From Nesterenkonia sandarakina (GTDB lineage: Bacteria; Actinomycetota; Actinomycetes; Actinomycetales; Micrococcaceae): a stretch of DNA of 64,000 nt. Below the pieces are notes generated by a model. That model worked only from the letters and a program-made list of their open reading frames with translations. It was not told the DNA's origin and searched no databases. Where the stretch lies: the NCBI RefSeq assembly GCF_013410215.1, contig NZ_JACCFQ010000001.1, forward strand, positions 2,728,001-2,792,000, given 5' to 3'. A program made the translations under genes and the position numbers. This document shows, piece after piece, positions 29,936 to 38,477 of this stretch (the stretch's first letter is position 1; the number at the start of each line of letters is the position of its first letter).

Positions 29936-31288
29936 TTACTGTTCGACCTCGACGCGCAGCACCGAGTTCACCGCCCGGACCACGTCCAGGGCGCGCAGCG
30001 TCGCCACCGTGTCGGAGAGGTCCTTCTCCTTGGCCAGGTGGGTGACGATCTGGACCACGGCGCCGCGCTCGCGCGCCGCCTCGGTGTCCACCTCGCCGTC
30101 GATCGAGACGCTGCCGGGCTGACGCATGGACTCGATGGAGACGTGGTGATCGGCCAGCACCCGTGCCACCTCGGCGATGACACCCTCCCGGTCCGCGACC
30201 ACCATGTCGATGTAGTACTGCGTGCGGGCGTCATCCACCGGAAGCCCACGCACCCGCTGAGCGTCTCCATCGGTGCCCGCCGCGCCGGGGCGGTCCGGTC
30301 CGCCGTGCAGCCGGCGCGCCACCGAGACCACGTCGCCCATGATCGCCGAGGAGGTGGGCAGCCCTCCGGCGCCCTGGCCGTAGAACATGAGTTCCCCAGC
30401 GTTCTCGGCCACCACGAAGACGGCGTTGAAGGCCCCGCGCACACTTGCCAGCGGGTGGGTGCGCGGCAGCAGCGTGGGGTGCACGCGCAGGATGGCGCCG
30501 TCGTCGTTCTTCTCCACGATCGCCAGCAGCTTGATCACGTAGCCCGAGGCCGCGGCGGCTTCGATGTCGGCGGAGGTGACGGCCGTGATGCCCTCGCAGT
30601 AGACGTCATCGATGGTGAAGGGTGCGTGGAAGGCCAGCGCTCCGAGGATGGCGGCCTTGGCCGCCGCATCATGGCCCTCGACGTCGGCCGTCGGGTCCGC
30701 CTCGGCGTAGCCCAGTCGCTGCGCCTCGGCCAGCGCGTCGTAGAAGGCGGCGCCGGTGGAGTCCATCTGGTCCAGGATGTAGTTGGTGGTGCCGTTGACG
30801 ATGCCCATCACCTTGGTGATCCGGTCCCCGGAGAGCGACTCCTGGATCGGACGCAGGATCGGGATCGCACCGCCGACGGCAGCCTCGAAGCGCAGCAGGG
30901 CACCGGACTCTGTGGCTGCCTGGCTGAGCGCGCCGCCCTGGACCGCCAGCAGCGCCTTGTTCCCGGTGACCACGGCGGTGCCGGCGCGCAGTGCGCGCTC
31001 CACGAGGGCTCCGGCGGGTTCGAGTCCGCCCATCAGCTCGATGATCAGGTCGGATTCGTCCACCAGCGCCTCAGCGTCGGTGGTCAGCAGCTCACCCGGA
31101 ATCTTCCAGTCCCGCGGGGCTTCGACGTCCCGGACGGCGACCCCGATCAGCTTGATCGGCGCACCGACGCGGGAGGAGATCAGCTCACGCTCCTCGACCA
31201 GGGTGCGTGCGACCTGGGAGCCGACGTTGCCTGCGCCGAGCAGACCGATCTTCAGCGGCTCTGCAGTAGTCCTGGCTGCGGACATCAT
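29936..31288 (-). CDS. hom: Homoserine dehydrogenase
   Basis: A 450-residue enzyme. The NAD(P) site is [17 protein letters not shown], the catalytic and substrate segment is [19 protein letters not shown] followed by [18 protein letters not shown]. The C-terminal 80 residues form an ACT regulatory domain ([20 protein letters not shown]), which usually confers feedback by threonine. It makes homoserine, shared by threonine and methionine synthesis. Confidence 0.96.
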   Translation of the reverse strand: MMSAARTTAEPLKIGLLGAGNVGSQVARTLVEERELISSRVGAPIKLIGVAVRDVEAPRDWKIPGELLTTDAEALVDESDLIIELMGGLEPAGALVERALRAGTAVVTGNKALLAVQGGALSQAATESGALLRFEAAVGGAIPILRPIQESLSGDRITKVMGIVNGTTNYILDQMDSTGAAFYDALAEAQRLGYAEADPTADVEGHDAAAKAAILGALAFHAPFTIDDVYCEGITAVTSADIEAAAASGYVIKLLAIVEKNDDGAILRVHPTLLPRTHPLASVRGAFNAVFVVAENAGELMFYGQGAGGLPTSSAIMGDVVSVARRLHGGPDRPGAAGTDGDAQRVRGLPVDDARTQYYIDMVVADREGVIAEVARVLADHHVSIESMRQPGSVSIDGEVDTEAARERGAVVQIVTHLAKEKDLSDTVATLRALDVVRAVNSVLRVEVEQ

Positions 31289-31341
31289 GACCTCAATCCC
31301 TTGTGCCTGTTCGGTTCCCGGCGCTGCGCGTGGGCTCTGGG

Positions 31342-32856
31342 TCAGCCTGCGGCGAAGCCGGTGTCGCGCCCGAGCATGTCCTGCTCGGTCTCCCGGCGGA
31401 TGAGCACCTGGGAGGCACCGTCTGCGACGGCGACCACCGCTGGTCGAGTCAGGTAGTTGTAGTTGCTCGAGAGCGAGTGGCAGTACGCGCCGGTGGCGGG
31501 AACGGCCAGGAGATCATCCCGTGCCGTCGCCGTCGGCAAGTATACGTTTCGCACCACGATGTCGCCGGACTCGCAGTGTTTGCCCACGATGCGAGACAGC
31601 ACGTGATCACCGGTGACGCGGCGGGACGCGAGCACCGCGGAATAGTCCGCGTCATACAGCACGCCGCGGGCGTTGTCGCTCATTCCGCCGTCCACCGCCA
31701 CGTAGCGCCGGGAGGCGGTGCTGCCGTCGGGCGCGTCCACCTGGACGTCCTTCTGCACGCCGACCCGGTAGAGCGTGATTCCGGCGGGTCCCACGATGGC
31801 CCGTCCGGGCTCGATGGAGATCCGCGGCACGCTCAGACCGTGCTCCGCACAGGCCTGCTTCACGGTGGTCGCCAGCGCCGCGGCGATCGACTCCGGGTCA
31901 CGCGGGGTGTCGGCCTCGGTGTAGGCGATGCCGTGGCCGCCGCCGAGGTCGAGCTCGGGAAGTTCCACCCCGTGCTCGGCCCGCAGGCTGGCCAGGAAGG
32001 TGATCAGCTTCTGCGCGGCGAGCTCGAAGCCGGCCGGTTCGAAGATCTGCGAGCCGATATGGGCGTGCAGTCCGCGCAGTTCGACGCCGGGGAGCTCAAG
32101 TGCCCGAGTGGCCGCGGTCCAGGCCGGGGAGCCCAGGTAGGGGTTTGCGGAGCCTGCCGGAGCGGCACCAGGGGCGGGGGTCAGGGAGAGCCCGAACTTC
32201 TGATCCTCGTGCGCGGTGGCGATGTATTCATGGGTTGAGGCGTGCACCCCGGGGGTCAGCCGCAGCATGACCGGGGCTCGGGTGCCGGCGGCCACGGCGA
32301 GGCGGGAGATGCGCTCCAGCTCATCCGAGGAGTCGGCGATGACGCGACCGATCCCGGCGTCCAGGGCACGCTGGATCTCGGCGTCGGACTTGTTGTTCCC
32401 GTGCAGTCCGATCTTCTGCGGCGGGACTCCGCCTGCCAGCGCGAGGGCCAGCTCGCCGCCGGAGGCGGTGTCGACGCAGAGCCCCTCGGCCACGGCCCAG
32501 CCTGCCACATGGGTGCTCAGGAACGCCTTTCCGGCGTAGAAGACATCGACCTCGGTCTCCGGGGCGAAGGCCGCGCTGAAGGCTTCCCGGAAGCTGCGGG
32601 CCCGTGCCCGGAAGTCTTCCTCGGAGAGCACGTAGAGCGGGGTGCCGTGCTCGGCGGCGAGGGTCTGGACGTCGACCCCGCCGATGACCAGGCGACCTTC
32701 CGCGTCGCGATGCGCGTTGCGCGGGAGCAGCGCGGCCTCGAGGTCGTCGGTGTCCCGGCGGGCGCTCAGCCAGGTCGGGGCCAGCGGGTGAGCTTCGGGG
32801 GCTGGGCGGAGCGTCTGCTCTGCAGCGCTCTCCGACGTGGAGCTGTTGGCTGTGAT
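31342..32856 (-). CDS. lysA: Diaminopimelate decarboxylase, start codon unusual
   Basis: A PLP enzyme that makes lysine from meso-diaminopimelate. The PLP lysine is in FYAGKAFLSTHVAGW, and HEDQKFGLSLTP, HIGSQIFEPAGFEL, EPGRAIVGPAGITLY and GKHCESGDIVV follow in order. Homology extends well upstream of the first canonical start (GTG 32631): LLPRNAHRD and TLAAEHGTPLYV belong to the conserved N-terminus. Between the argS stop (TGA 32865-32863) and that GTG there is no ATG, GTG or TTG in frame. I place the 5' end at ATC 32856; GTC 32859 lies 8 bases after an AAAGGA. A sequencing error or a substituted start codon would explain it. Confidence 0.85.
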   Translation of the reverse strand: MTANSSTSESAAEQTLRPAPEAHPLAPTWLSARRDTDDLEAALLPRNAHRDAEGRLVIGGVDVQTLAAEHGTPLYVLSEEDFRARARSFREAFSAAFAPETEVDVFYAGKAFLSTHVAGWAVAEGLCVDTASGGELALALAGGVPPQKIGLHGNNKSDAEIQRALDAGIGRVIADSSDELERISRLAVAAGTRAPVMLRLTPGVHASTHEYIATAHEDQKFGLSLTPAPGAAPAGSANPYLGSPAWTAATRALELPGVELRGLHAHIGSQIFEPAGFELAAQKLITFLASLRAEHGVELPELDLGGGHGIAYTEADTPRDPESIAAALATTVKQACAEHGLSVPRISIEPGRAIVGPAGITLYRVGVQKDVQVDAPDGSTASRRYVAVDGGMSDNARGVLYDADYSAVLASRRVTGDHVLSRIVGKHCESGDIVVRNVYLPTATARDDLLAVPATGAYCHSLSSNYNYLTRPAVVAVADGASQVLIRRETEQDMLGRDTGFAAG

Positions 32857-32862
32857 GACGGT

Positions 32863-34518
32863 TCACATCCTTTCGGGGGCGGTGACGCCGAGCAGCGCCA
32901 GTCCGTTGCGCAGCACCTGGGCGGTGGCGTCGTTGAGCCAGAGCCGGGTGCGGTTGAGATCGGTGACCGGGTCCTGCACGCCGTCCGGGCTGACGCTGGG
33001 CGCCACTCGGCACACCGCGTACCAGCCGTGGTAGGCGCTGGCCAGGGACTCGAGGTAGCGCGCCACACGGTGGGGTTCGCGCAGCTCGGCGGCGGAGGCC
33101 ACCACGGAGGTGAAGCGTCCCAGGTGGGCGAGCAGCTCTTCCTCGGTCTCATGGGTGAGCAGGCCGGCGTCGAAGCTCTCGCGGTCCACGCCCGCGGCCT
33201 CGGCGTTGCGCGCGGCGTTGCGTGACCGAGCGTGGGCGTACTGGACGTAGAAGACCGGGTTGTCATTGGTGCGTGACTGCAGCAGCTCCGGGTCCACGTC
33301 GATCGGAGAGTTCGCAGGGAACCGAGCCAGCGTGTAGCGCAGCGCGTCGGCGCCCAGCCACTCGATGAGCTCGGTGAGCTCGATGATGTTGCCCGCCCGC
33401 TTGGAGAGCTTGGCGCCCCGGATCGACATCAGCTGACCGATGAGCACCTCGATGTTGTGCTCCGGATCATCCCCGGCGCAGGCCGCGATGGCCTTCAGCC
33501 GGGAGACGTAGCCGTGGTGGTCAGCGCCGAGCAGGTAGATCTTCTCGCTGAAGCCGCGCTCCCGCTTGGAGAGGTAGTAGGCGGCGTCGGCGGCGAAGTA
33601 GGTGGGCTCGCCGTCGGCCTTGAAGAGCACCCGGTCCTTGTCATCGCCGAAATCGGTGGTGCGCAGCCAGACGGCGCCGTCGCGGTCCTCGATGTGGCCC
33701 TGCTCGCGCAGCGTCTCCACCGCCGCGGCGACCTTGCCCTCGGAGTGGAGGGTCTGTTCGGAGTAGAAGACGTCGAAGTGCACACCGAAGGAGCTCAGGG
33801 TGTCCTTGATCTGGCCCATCTGCGCCTGGTAGCCCAGTTCGCGCACGATCGGCAGGGCCTGCTCCCGGGGCATGTCCTTGACGTCGGGACGGGCCGCGAG
33901 GATCTCCTGGGCGAGCTCCACCACGTATTCACCGGGGTAGCCGCCCTCCGGGACGTCCTCGCCGTGGATCCGGGAGAGCACCGAGAGCCCGAAGACGTTC
34001 ATCTGGTTGCCGGCGTCGTTGACGTAGTACTCGTTGGCGACCGTGGCCCCGGAGGCGCGCAGCAGACGACCGATGGCGTCGCCCAGGGCTGCCCAGCGGG
34101 TGTGTCCCAGGTGCAGCGGGCCGGTGGGGTTCGCAGAGACGAACTCGAGGTTGACCGTTCGTCCAGCCAGCGCGGTGTTGTGTCCGAAGCTGTCTCCGGC
34201 CTCGACGATGGTGCGGGCGAGCTCACCGGCGGCTGCGGAGTCCACGGTGATGTTGATGAACCCCGGCCCGGCGATCTCGATGCGTTCGACGCCGGCCACC
34301 TGCTCCAGCCGCGCGCCCAGGATCTCGGCGAACCCACGCGGGGCCATGCCGGCCTTCTTGGCCAGCTGCAGCGCGATGGTGGTGGCCCAGTCGCCGTGCT
34401 CGCGGTTCTTGGGGCGCTCGATGACGACGTTCTCGGGGAGATCGACGCTCAGCTCACCGGCTTCGACAGCCTCGGCGAGCACGCTCTTGACAACGGTGGA
34501 GAGTTCTTCGGGAGTCAC
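32863..34518 (-). CDS. argS: Arginyl-tRNA synthetase
   Basis: A 551-residue class I synthetase. The HIGH-type motif is in SANPTGPLHLGHTRW (about residue 136), the KMSKS-type segment is GAKLSKRAGNIIELTEL, and the C-terminal DALR anticodon-binding domain includes NPVFYVQYAHARSRNAARN. It starts at GTG 34518 on a predicted leaderless mRNA. lysA follows directly in the same frame after the stop. Confidence 0.96.
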   Translation of the reverse strand: MTPEELSTVVKSVLAEAVEAGELSVDLPENVVIERPKNREHGDWATTIALQLAKKAGMAPRGFAEILGARLEQVAGVERIEIAGPGFINITVDSAAAGELARTIVEAGDSFGHNTALAGRTVNLEFVSANPTGPLHLGHTRWAALGDAIGRLLRASGATVANEYYVNDAGNQMNVFGLSVLSRIHGEDVPEGGYPGEYVVELAQEILAARPDVKDMPREQALPIVRELGYQAQMGQIKDTLSSFGVHFDVFYSEQTLHSEGKVAAAVETLREQGHIEDRDGAVWLRTTDFGDDKDRVLFKADGEPTYFAADAAYYLSKRERGFSEKIYLLGADHHGYVSRLKAIAACAGDDPEHNIEVLIGQLMSIRGAKLSKRAGNIIELTELIEWLGADALRYTLARFPANSPIDVDPELLQSRTNDNPVFYVQYAHARSRNAARNAEAAGVDRESFDAGLLTHETEEELLAHLGRFTSVVASAAELREPHRVARYLESLASAYHGWYAVCRVAPSVSPDGVQDPVTDLNRTRLWLNDATAQVLRNGLALLGVTAPERM

Positions 34519-34524
34519 CGGGAC

Positions 34525-34530
34525 AGTCTA
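34525..34530 (-). promoter_or_regulatory. -10 box for leaderless argS mRNA
   Basis: TAGACT on the minus strand, 6 bases before GTG 34518. It would drive argS and probably lysA. Confidence 0.65.
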
Positions 34531-34547
34531 CGGGGTCAGCTGAAGAT

Positions 34548-34596
34548 GCCCGGCGCGGGAGGCGCGAGCGCGCCGGCGTGCGGCCGGGCGCCCGGC
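34548..34596 (-). terminator. GC-rich hairpin downstream of lysE
   Basis: GCCCGGC (34548-34554) can pair with GCCGGGC (34583-34589), and 34583-34596 is a perfect 14-base palindrome. It lies 25 bases past the lysE stop codon, so a terminator is plausible. No U tract. Confidence 0.3.
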
Positions 34597-34620
34597 GGGA
34601 GCTGGTCGGCCCCGGGGCGC

Positions 34621-35487
34621 TCAGCTGAGCAGGCCGAGCACGCCGCTGACGCTGAGGTAGATCCCCAGCCCTGCCAGGGTCAGGCCGCTGCCCAGCTCGA
34701 TGCGACCGGTGACCACCGGGTTGGAGAGCCAGGTGTTCGCCGCATCCACGAGCAGGACGACGCCGATCAGGTAGAGCCACATGCTCGCGGCCACGGTCCC
34801 GCCGAGCACCCCGATCGCGAAGGCCGGAGAGGCCCCCACCGGGGTGAACTGCGGGAACAGCGCCAGGAAGAACAGTCCGACCTTCGGGTTGGTCATGCAG
34901 CTGGCCAGCCCGATCAGGAAGGTGCTCCGGAAGCTGGTGGTCTCCCGACGGGGACGCCGGCCCGCGGGGCGCGGGGCCCCGGGAGGCGTTCCGCGAGCGT
35001 CGTCGGACTGTTCCGCAGCGGAGAGATCACGCTTCGGGGCGTCCGTCACCCCCGTCGACGGGTGGGTGGCCACTGGGTCGGTCGTGACTGGGTCGGTCAT
35101 GACTGGGTGGGGGGCCACTGCGGACGGCTGGGGATCGTGCGGGCCGCCCACCAGGGCTGGAACCCTCCCCCGGGCCCGTGCACGCGGATGGGATCGCAGC
35201 ATGATCCGAGCGCTGCGCACGGCGCGCAGACCCAGGAAGATCACATAGAGCCCACCGATGAGGCTCAACAGCTCATAGGCCACCGGGGAGGCTTGGAAGA
35301 GCGCCGCCAGACCGGTGGCCGCCAGGGCCGCCCAGATCAGCGCAGCCACCGAGGATCCGGTGGCCGCACCCAGGCCGGCCCGGCGGGAGACCAGCGCATT
35401 GCGCAGCGAGAGCATGGTGTCCTGCCCCGGGGTCACCGCCAGCACCGCGGAGACGGCAAGCAGACCGAGGTAGCTGGAGAGTGTCAT
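34621..35487 (-). CDS. LysE/RhtB-family amino acid exporter
   Basis: A 288-residue membrane protein. The N-terminal signature is LAVTPGQDTMLSLRNAL, typical of LysE/RhtB. Five to six spans are interrupted between spans 3 and 4 by a large cytoplasmic loop of about 100 residues, rich in Pro/Arg and including DPV repeats (VMTDPVTTDPVAT). Usual members have about 210 residues. The start is ATG 35487. A LysR-type gene diverges 90 bases away, the classical lysE-lysG layout, and argS/lysA lie next door. Lysine or arginine export is a fair inference; homoserine or threonine are also possible. Confidence 0.87.
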   Translation of the reverse strand: MTLSSYLGLLAVSAVLAVTPGQDTMLSLRNALVSRRAGLGAATGSSVAALIWAALAATGLAALFQASPVAYELLSLIGGLYVIFLGLRAVRSARIMLRSHPRARARGRVPALVGGPHDPQPSAVAPHPVMTDPVTTDPVATHPSTGVTDAPKRDLSAAEQSDDARGTPPGAPRPAGRRPRRETTSFRSTFLIGLASCMTNPKVGLFFLALFPQFTPVGASPAFAIGVLGGTVAASMWLYLIGVVLLVDAANTWLSNPVVTGRIELGSGLTLAGLGIYLSVSGVLGLLS

Positions 35488-35565
35488 GGCTCCATGGTCT
35501 CGCCACTCATTCATCAGGACAAGCAGATAATCGCGTTGCACTGTTCGGCATTAACGAATTAGGAC

Positions 35566-35571
35566 CATACT
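35566..35571 (+). promoter_or_regulatory. Possible -10 box for leaderless LysR mRNA
   Basis: CATACT, 6 bases before ATG 35578. The first base departs from TANNNT. Confidence 0.4.
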
Positions 35572-35577
35572 GGTTCC

Positions 35578-36474
35578 ATGTTGAATCCACACAGGCTGCG
35601 TGTGCTGCAGTCGGTCATCGCCGCAGGCTCGATCCAGGGAGCGGCCCGCAGCCTGCACTACTCCCCCGCCACGGTCAGCCAGCACATGAGCAGCCTCGCT
35701 CAGGAGACTCACCTGAAGCTCTTCGAGCGCACCGGCCGCGGACTCACCGCAACCGCTGCGGCACTGTCCCTCGCCCAGGCCAGCACATCGGTGCTGCAGA
35801 ACCTCGATGAGCTGGACCGCCTGGTGGAGAACCTGCGCGTGGGCAGGTCCCGTCACCTGGTGCTCGCCAGCTTCAGCTCTGCGGCCAAGGAATGGCTTCC
35901 TCAGGTCGTCGCCGCCCTGCGCGCGAAGGAACCGGACTTGACCGTGCAGATCAGTCTGAACGAGCCCTACACCGAGAAGTCCGGACACCCGGTGGACATC
36001 GACATTCGCAATGAGTCCCCATTGGAGCCCGAGGAGCACTTCCCCGACTGCCAGCGCCACCTGCTGCGCGATGAGGACTTCGCGGTCGTGCTTCCGGCCC
36101 AGCACTCGTTGGCGAAGGCTGAGACGGTGGAGGTCCACGAGCTCAGCGGCCAGATGTGGGTGGACCATGACATCCAGGACAGCCCCAATGGGCGGATGAT
36201 CCGCACCGCCTGCCAGGCGGCCGGTTTCGTCCCGCAGTTCGCCGCCCGACTCGATGACCACAATGCCGCCCTCTCCCTGGTGGCCGCCGGCCTGGGGATC
36301 ACAGTGCTCCCGCATTTGGCGCTGCGCGATCTCCCCCGGGGCACCGTGGCCCGGCCGCTGCGCAACCCCACAGTGCAGCGCAGGATCGTCGCGCACGTAC
36401 GCCAGGACCGCGCGGGTGAGGAGCTCGTCGTCGAGGCGCTGAAGGTGCTGCGCCTCGAGGCCCAGCACTCCTGA
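35578..36474 (+). CDS. LysR-family regulator (LysG/ArgP-like position)
   Basis: A 298-residue LysR regulator. The N-terminal wHTH is GSIQGAARSLHYSPATVSQH, followed by the linker helix and a periplasmic-binding-like effector domain (LVLASFSSAAKEWLPQVVAA, then AALSLVAAGLGITVLPHLAL). It diverges from the LysE/RhtB exporter. It probably activates the exporter in response to an amino acid, but the ligand is inferred only from context. ATG 35578 follows a CATACT box at 6 bases. Confidence 0.9.
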   Translation: MLNPHRLRVLQSVIAAGSIQGAARSLHYSPATVSQHMSSLAQETHLKLFERTGRGLTATAAALSLAQASTSVLQNLDELDRLVENLRVGRSRHLVLASFSSAAKEWLPQVVAALRAKEPDLTVQISLNEPYTEKSGHPVDIDIRNESPLEPEEHFPDCQRHLLRDEDFAVVLPAQHSLAKAETVEVHELSGQMWVDHDIQDSPNGRMIRTACQAAGFVPQFAARLDDHNAALSLVAAGLGITVLPHLALRDLPRGTVARPLRNPTVQRRIVAHVRQDRAGEELVVEALKVLRLEAQHS

Positions 36475-36495
36475 GAACTCCTCGGCGGAGAACCC

Positions 36496-36524
36496 TTGAC
36501 TCCACCCGGCCACAGGCCTAACGT
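36496..36524 (+). promoter_or_regulatory. Full -35/-10 promoter of the ArsR operon
   Basis: TTGACT (36496-36501), 17-base spacer, TAACGT (36519-36524), then 8 bases to ATG 36533. This is the best full promoter in the window and predicts a leaderless transcript. Confidence 0.75.
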
Positions 36525-36527
36525 ACA

Positions 36528-36539
36528 ACCAAATGGTTA
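36528..36539 (+). promoter_or_regulatory. Inverted repeat over the ArsR start codon, candidate operator
   Basis: AACCA-AA-TGGTT, a perfect 5-base inverted repeat around the start codon and 4 bases past the -10 box. A bound repressor here would block transcription start. Autoregulation by the ArsR protein is the simplest reading. Confidence 0.5.
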
Positions 36540-36904
36540 TACATCACGAGGTTTCACCGTTGCGTGACGACCAGGTGGATCGGATCTTCCGGGCCCTGGC
36601 AGACGCCACCCGCAGGGACATCGTCCGGCGCACCTTGGGGGCCGAGGCTTCGGTCTCCGCCCTGGCCGGGCTCTACGAGATGTCCTTCGCCGCCGTGCAG
36701 AAGCACGTCAGCGTCCTTGAAAGTGCTGACCTGGTCACCAAACGCCAGCAAGGGCGCGAGCGCCTGGTCCGCGGCAACCCCAACACCCTCCGTGAAGCCC
36801 AGGCGCTGCTCGACGAGTACACGCTGATCTGGAAGGGCCGCATCTCCCGCCTGGACGCAGTCCTGGCGGAGGACTCGCAGCATGACTCCAGTGGGGGTTC
36901 CTGA
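36533..36904 (+). CDS. ArsR-family transcriptional regulator
   Basis: A 123-residue winged-helix protein (DDQVDRIFRALADATRRDIV, then LYEMSFAAVQKHVSVLESAD as recognition helix). It lacks the CxC/His metal sites of ArsR or SmtB. It resembles the SdpR-like ArsR regulators that precede SRPBCC genes. The start is ATG 36533 with no leader. Operon: ArsR, tandem SRPBCC protein, VOC protein. Confidence 0.92.
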   Translation: MVIHHEVSPLRDDQVDRIFRALADATRRDIVRRTLGAEASVSALAGLYEMSFAAVQKHVSVLESADLVTKRQQGRERLVRGNPNTLREAQALLDEYTLIWKGRISRLDAVLAEDSQHDSSGGS

Positions 36905-36921
36905 CACCAGAAAGGCTCGCC

Positions 36922-37905
36922 ATGCCCATCACCTCCGTCACCCAAGACACCGATGCACTGACCATGACCGTGGTCTCCGACTTCCCCGTCCCGGTCCAGC
37001 GACTCTGGGACGCCTACGCAGACCCTCGGATGCTCGAGCGGTTCTGGGGGCCCGCCGAGTGGCCTGCCACCTTCACCCGGCATGACTTCCGCCCCGGGGG
37101 CCGTTCGCACTACTGGATGACCGGGCCAGACGGGACTCGGTCCTGCGGCTACTGGGAGTTCCTCGCGATGGACCACGGGCGCTCCTTCGAGGTCGCCGAT
37201 GGCTTCGCGGATGAGTCCGGGAGACCGAATCCCGAGATGCCGCGGCTGCGCATGACCCTGGGCTTCGAGGCCACTGCGGAAGGCTCGCGACTGACGACGA
37301 CGACCTGGTTCAGCTCCGCCGAGGACCTTCAGCAGCTCCTGGAGATGGGCATGGAGGAGGGTATGACCTCCGCGATGGGCCAGATGGATGCGGTGCTGCA
37401 GGACCTCTCCTCCTTCGCAGCAGGCGGGGGCGTCCAGACCCAGGTGCTCACCGAGACCGTGGTCCGGTTCAGCCGGATCATCCGCGGCACCCCGGAGCAG
37501 GTCCGTCAGGCGCACCGGGATCCGCAGCTGCTGCGCCGCTGGCTGCTGGGCCCCGACGGGTGGCGGATGTCCGACTGCCAGGTAGCGACCACGGTGGGCG
37601 AGAGCTATCGCTTCGCCTGGGAGAAGGAGGCCGACGGCTCGGGCGGATTCGCGATGACCGGCAAGCTGATCGAGCTGGAGGAGCCCTACCGGGAGGTCAC
37701 CACGGAGTCCATGGAGGGCGTCCCCGGTGAGCCGAACATCAATGATCAGACGCTCACAGCTCTCGACGGCGGCACGCTGCTCACCCTGGTGGTCACCTAC
37801 CCCAGCCCGGAGGTCCGGGACATGATCCTGGAGACCGGCATGACCGAGGGCATGGAGGCCAGCTATCGCCGACTCGAAGAGATGCTGACGCCGGCCAGAA
37901 GCTGA
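36922..37905 (+). CDS. Tandem SRPBCC (AHSA1-like) protein
   Basis: A 327-residue protein of two AHSA1/SRPBCC domains. The first (about 5-165) starts VVSDFPVPVQRLWDAYADPRM; the second (about 170-325) starts VRFSRIIRGTPEQVRQAHRD and repeats the same layout (WLLGPDGWRM). The typical domain ends (SRLTTTTWFSS, GTLLTLVVTYPS) appear in both. These hydrophobic-cavity domains bind small ligands. Follows the ArsR gene by 17 bases with the ribosome site AGAAAGG upstream. Confidence 0.88.
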   Translation: MPITSVTQDTDALTMTVVSDFPVPVQRLWDAYADPRMLERFWGPAEWPATFTRHDFRPGGRSHYWMTGPDGTRSCGYWEFLAMDHGRSFEVADGFADESGRPNPEMPRLRMTLGFEATAEGSRLTTTTWFSSAEDLQQLLEMGMEEGMTSAMGQMDAVLQDLSSFAAGGGVQTQVLTETVVRFSRIIRGTPEQVRQAHRDPQLLRRWLLGPDGWRMSDCQVATTVGESYRFAWEKEADGSGGFAMTGKLIELEEPYREVTTESMEGVPGEPNINDQTLTALDGGTLLTLVVTYPSPEVRDMILETGMTEGMEASYRRLEEMLTPARS

Positions 37906-37959
37906 CCCGTCGTTCCTCTCCGACACCAGAGCCCGATCATGAAAGCCAGGGATGCCGCC

Positions 37960-38355
37960 ATGCCACAGCGATTCACCCTCACCCTTCCGATCAGCGACCG
38001 GCACCGGTCACACCGGTTCTACCGAGAAGGCCTGGGGCTGGACCCCATCGGCGAGCTGGCCCAGGACGGCCTCCCGGAACCGCTGCAGTTCCAGCTCTCC
38101 GGCGGGGTCTGCCTGTGCCTGGTCCCTGCGGAGGGACTCGGCTGGGTGCTCGGTGACCGTGAGCTCTCCCCCGCCGGGCTCAGTGAATGCCTGCTGGGCA
38201 TGGCGCTCACCGACGCCGAGCAGGTCAGGGCCACCGCCGAGGTCCTGCGCGGTGCCGGTGGCACGGTGCTGACGCCGCCGACCCTTCAGCCGTGGGGATT
38301 CGAAGCTCTCGTCGCGGATCCAGACGGTCATGCCTGGCAGCTTTACATTGAATGA
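37960..38355 (+). CDS. VOC-family (glyoxalase-fold) protein
   Basis: A 131-residue protein with the two betaalphabetabetabeta modules of the VOC superfamily: FTLTLPISDRHRSHRFYREG in the first and EALVADPDGHAWQLYIE at the end. The Glu at the end is the usual metal ligand; an N-terminal His is not obvious. The ATG at 37960 has AGGG upstream; ATG 37939 is an alternative. Third gene of the ArsR-SRPBCC-VOC operon. Function in the cell is unknown. Confidence 0.85.
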   Translation: MPQRFTLTLPISDRHRSHRFYREGLGLDPIGELAQDGLPEPLQFQLSGGVCLCLVPAEGLGWVLGDRELSPAGLSECLLGMALTDAEQVRATAEVLRGAGGTVLTPPTLQPWGFEALVADPDGHAWQLYIE

Positions 38356-38435
38356 GCACCCCTAGACGATCCACAGCAGGTTTGGGATGCGCCCCCCGAG
38401 CGCGAGCGCAGAAGCAGCCGAGCTCGGCTGAAGGT

Positions 38436-38472
38436 GGTCCGGCGGGCTCGGCGGCGGTGGCCCGCCAGGACC
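38436..38472. terminator. Hairpin between convergent genes
   Basis: GGTCC-GGCGGGC (38436-38447) pairs with GCCCGCC-A-GGACC (38460-38472) with one bulged base. It lies between the plus-strand VOC gene and the minus-strand channel-like gene and could end both transcripts. Confidence 0.55.
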
Positions 38473-38477
38473 CTGGT

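Noticed and set aside
31342-34518. ArgS-LysA fusion by stop readthrough
   Set aside because: No readthrough signal is visible; altered start codon or sequencing error is simpler. Kept as a test in the lysA finding.
33457-35562. 701-residue plus-strand frame opposite argS and lysE
   Set aside because: High-GC shadow frame with no recognisable domain, covering two clear genes.
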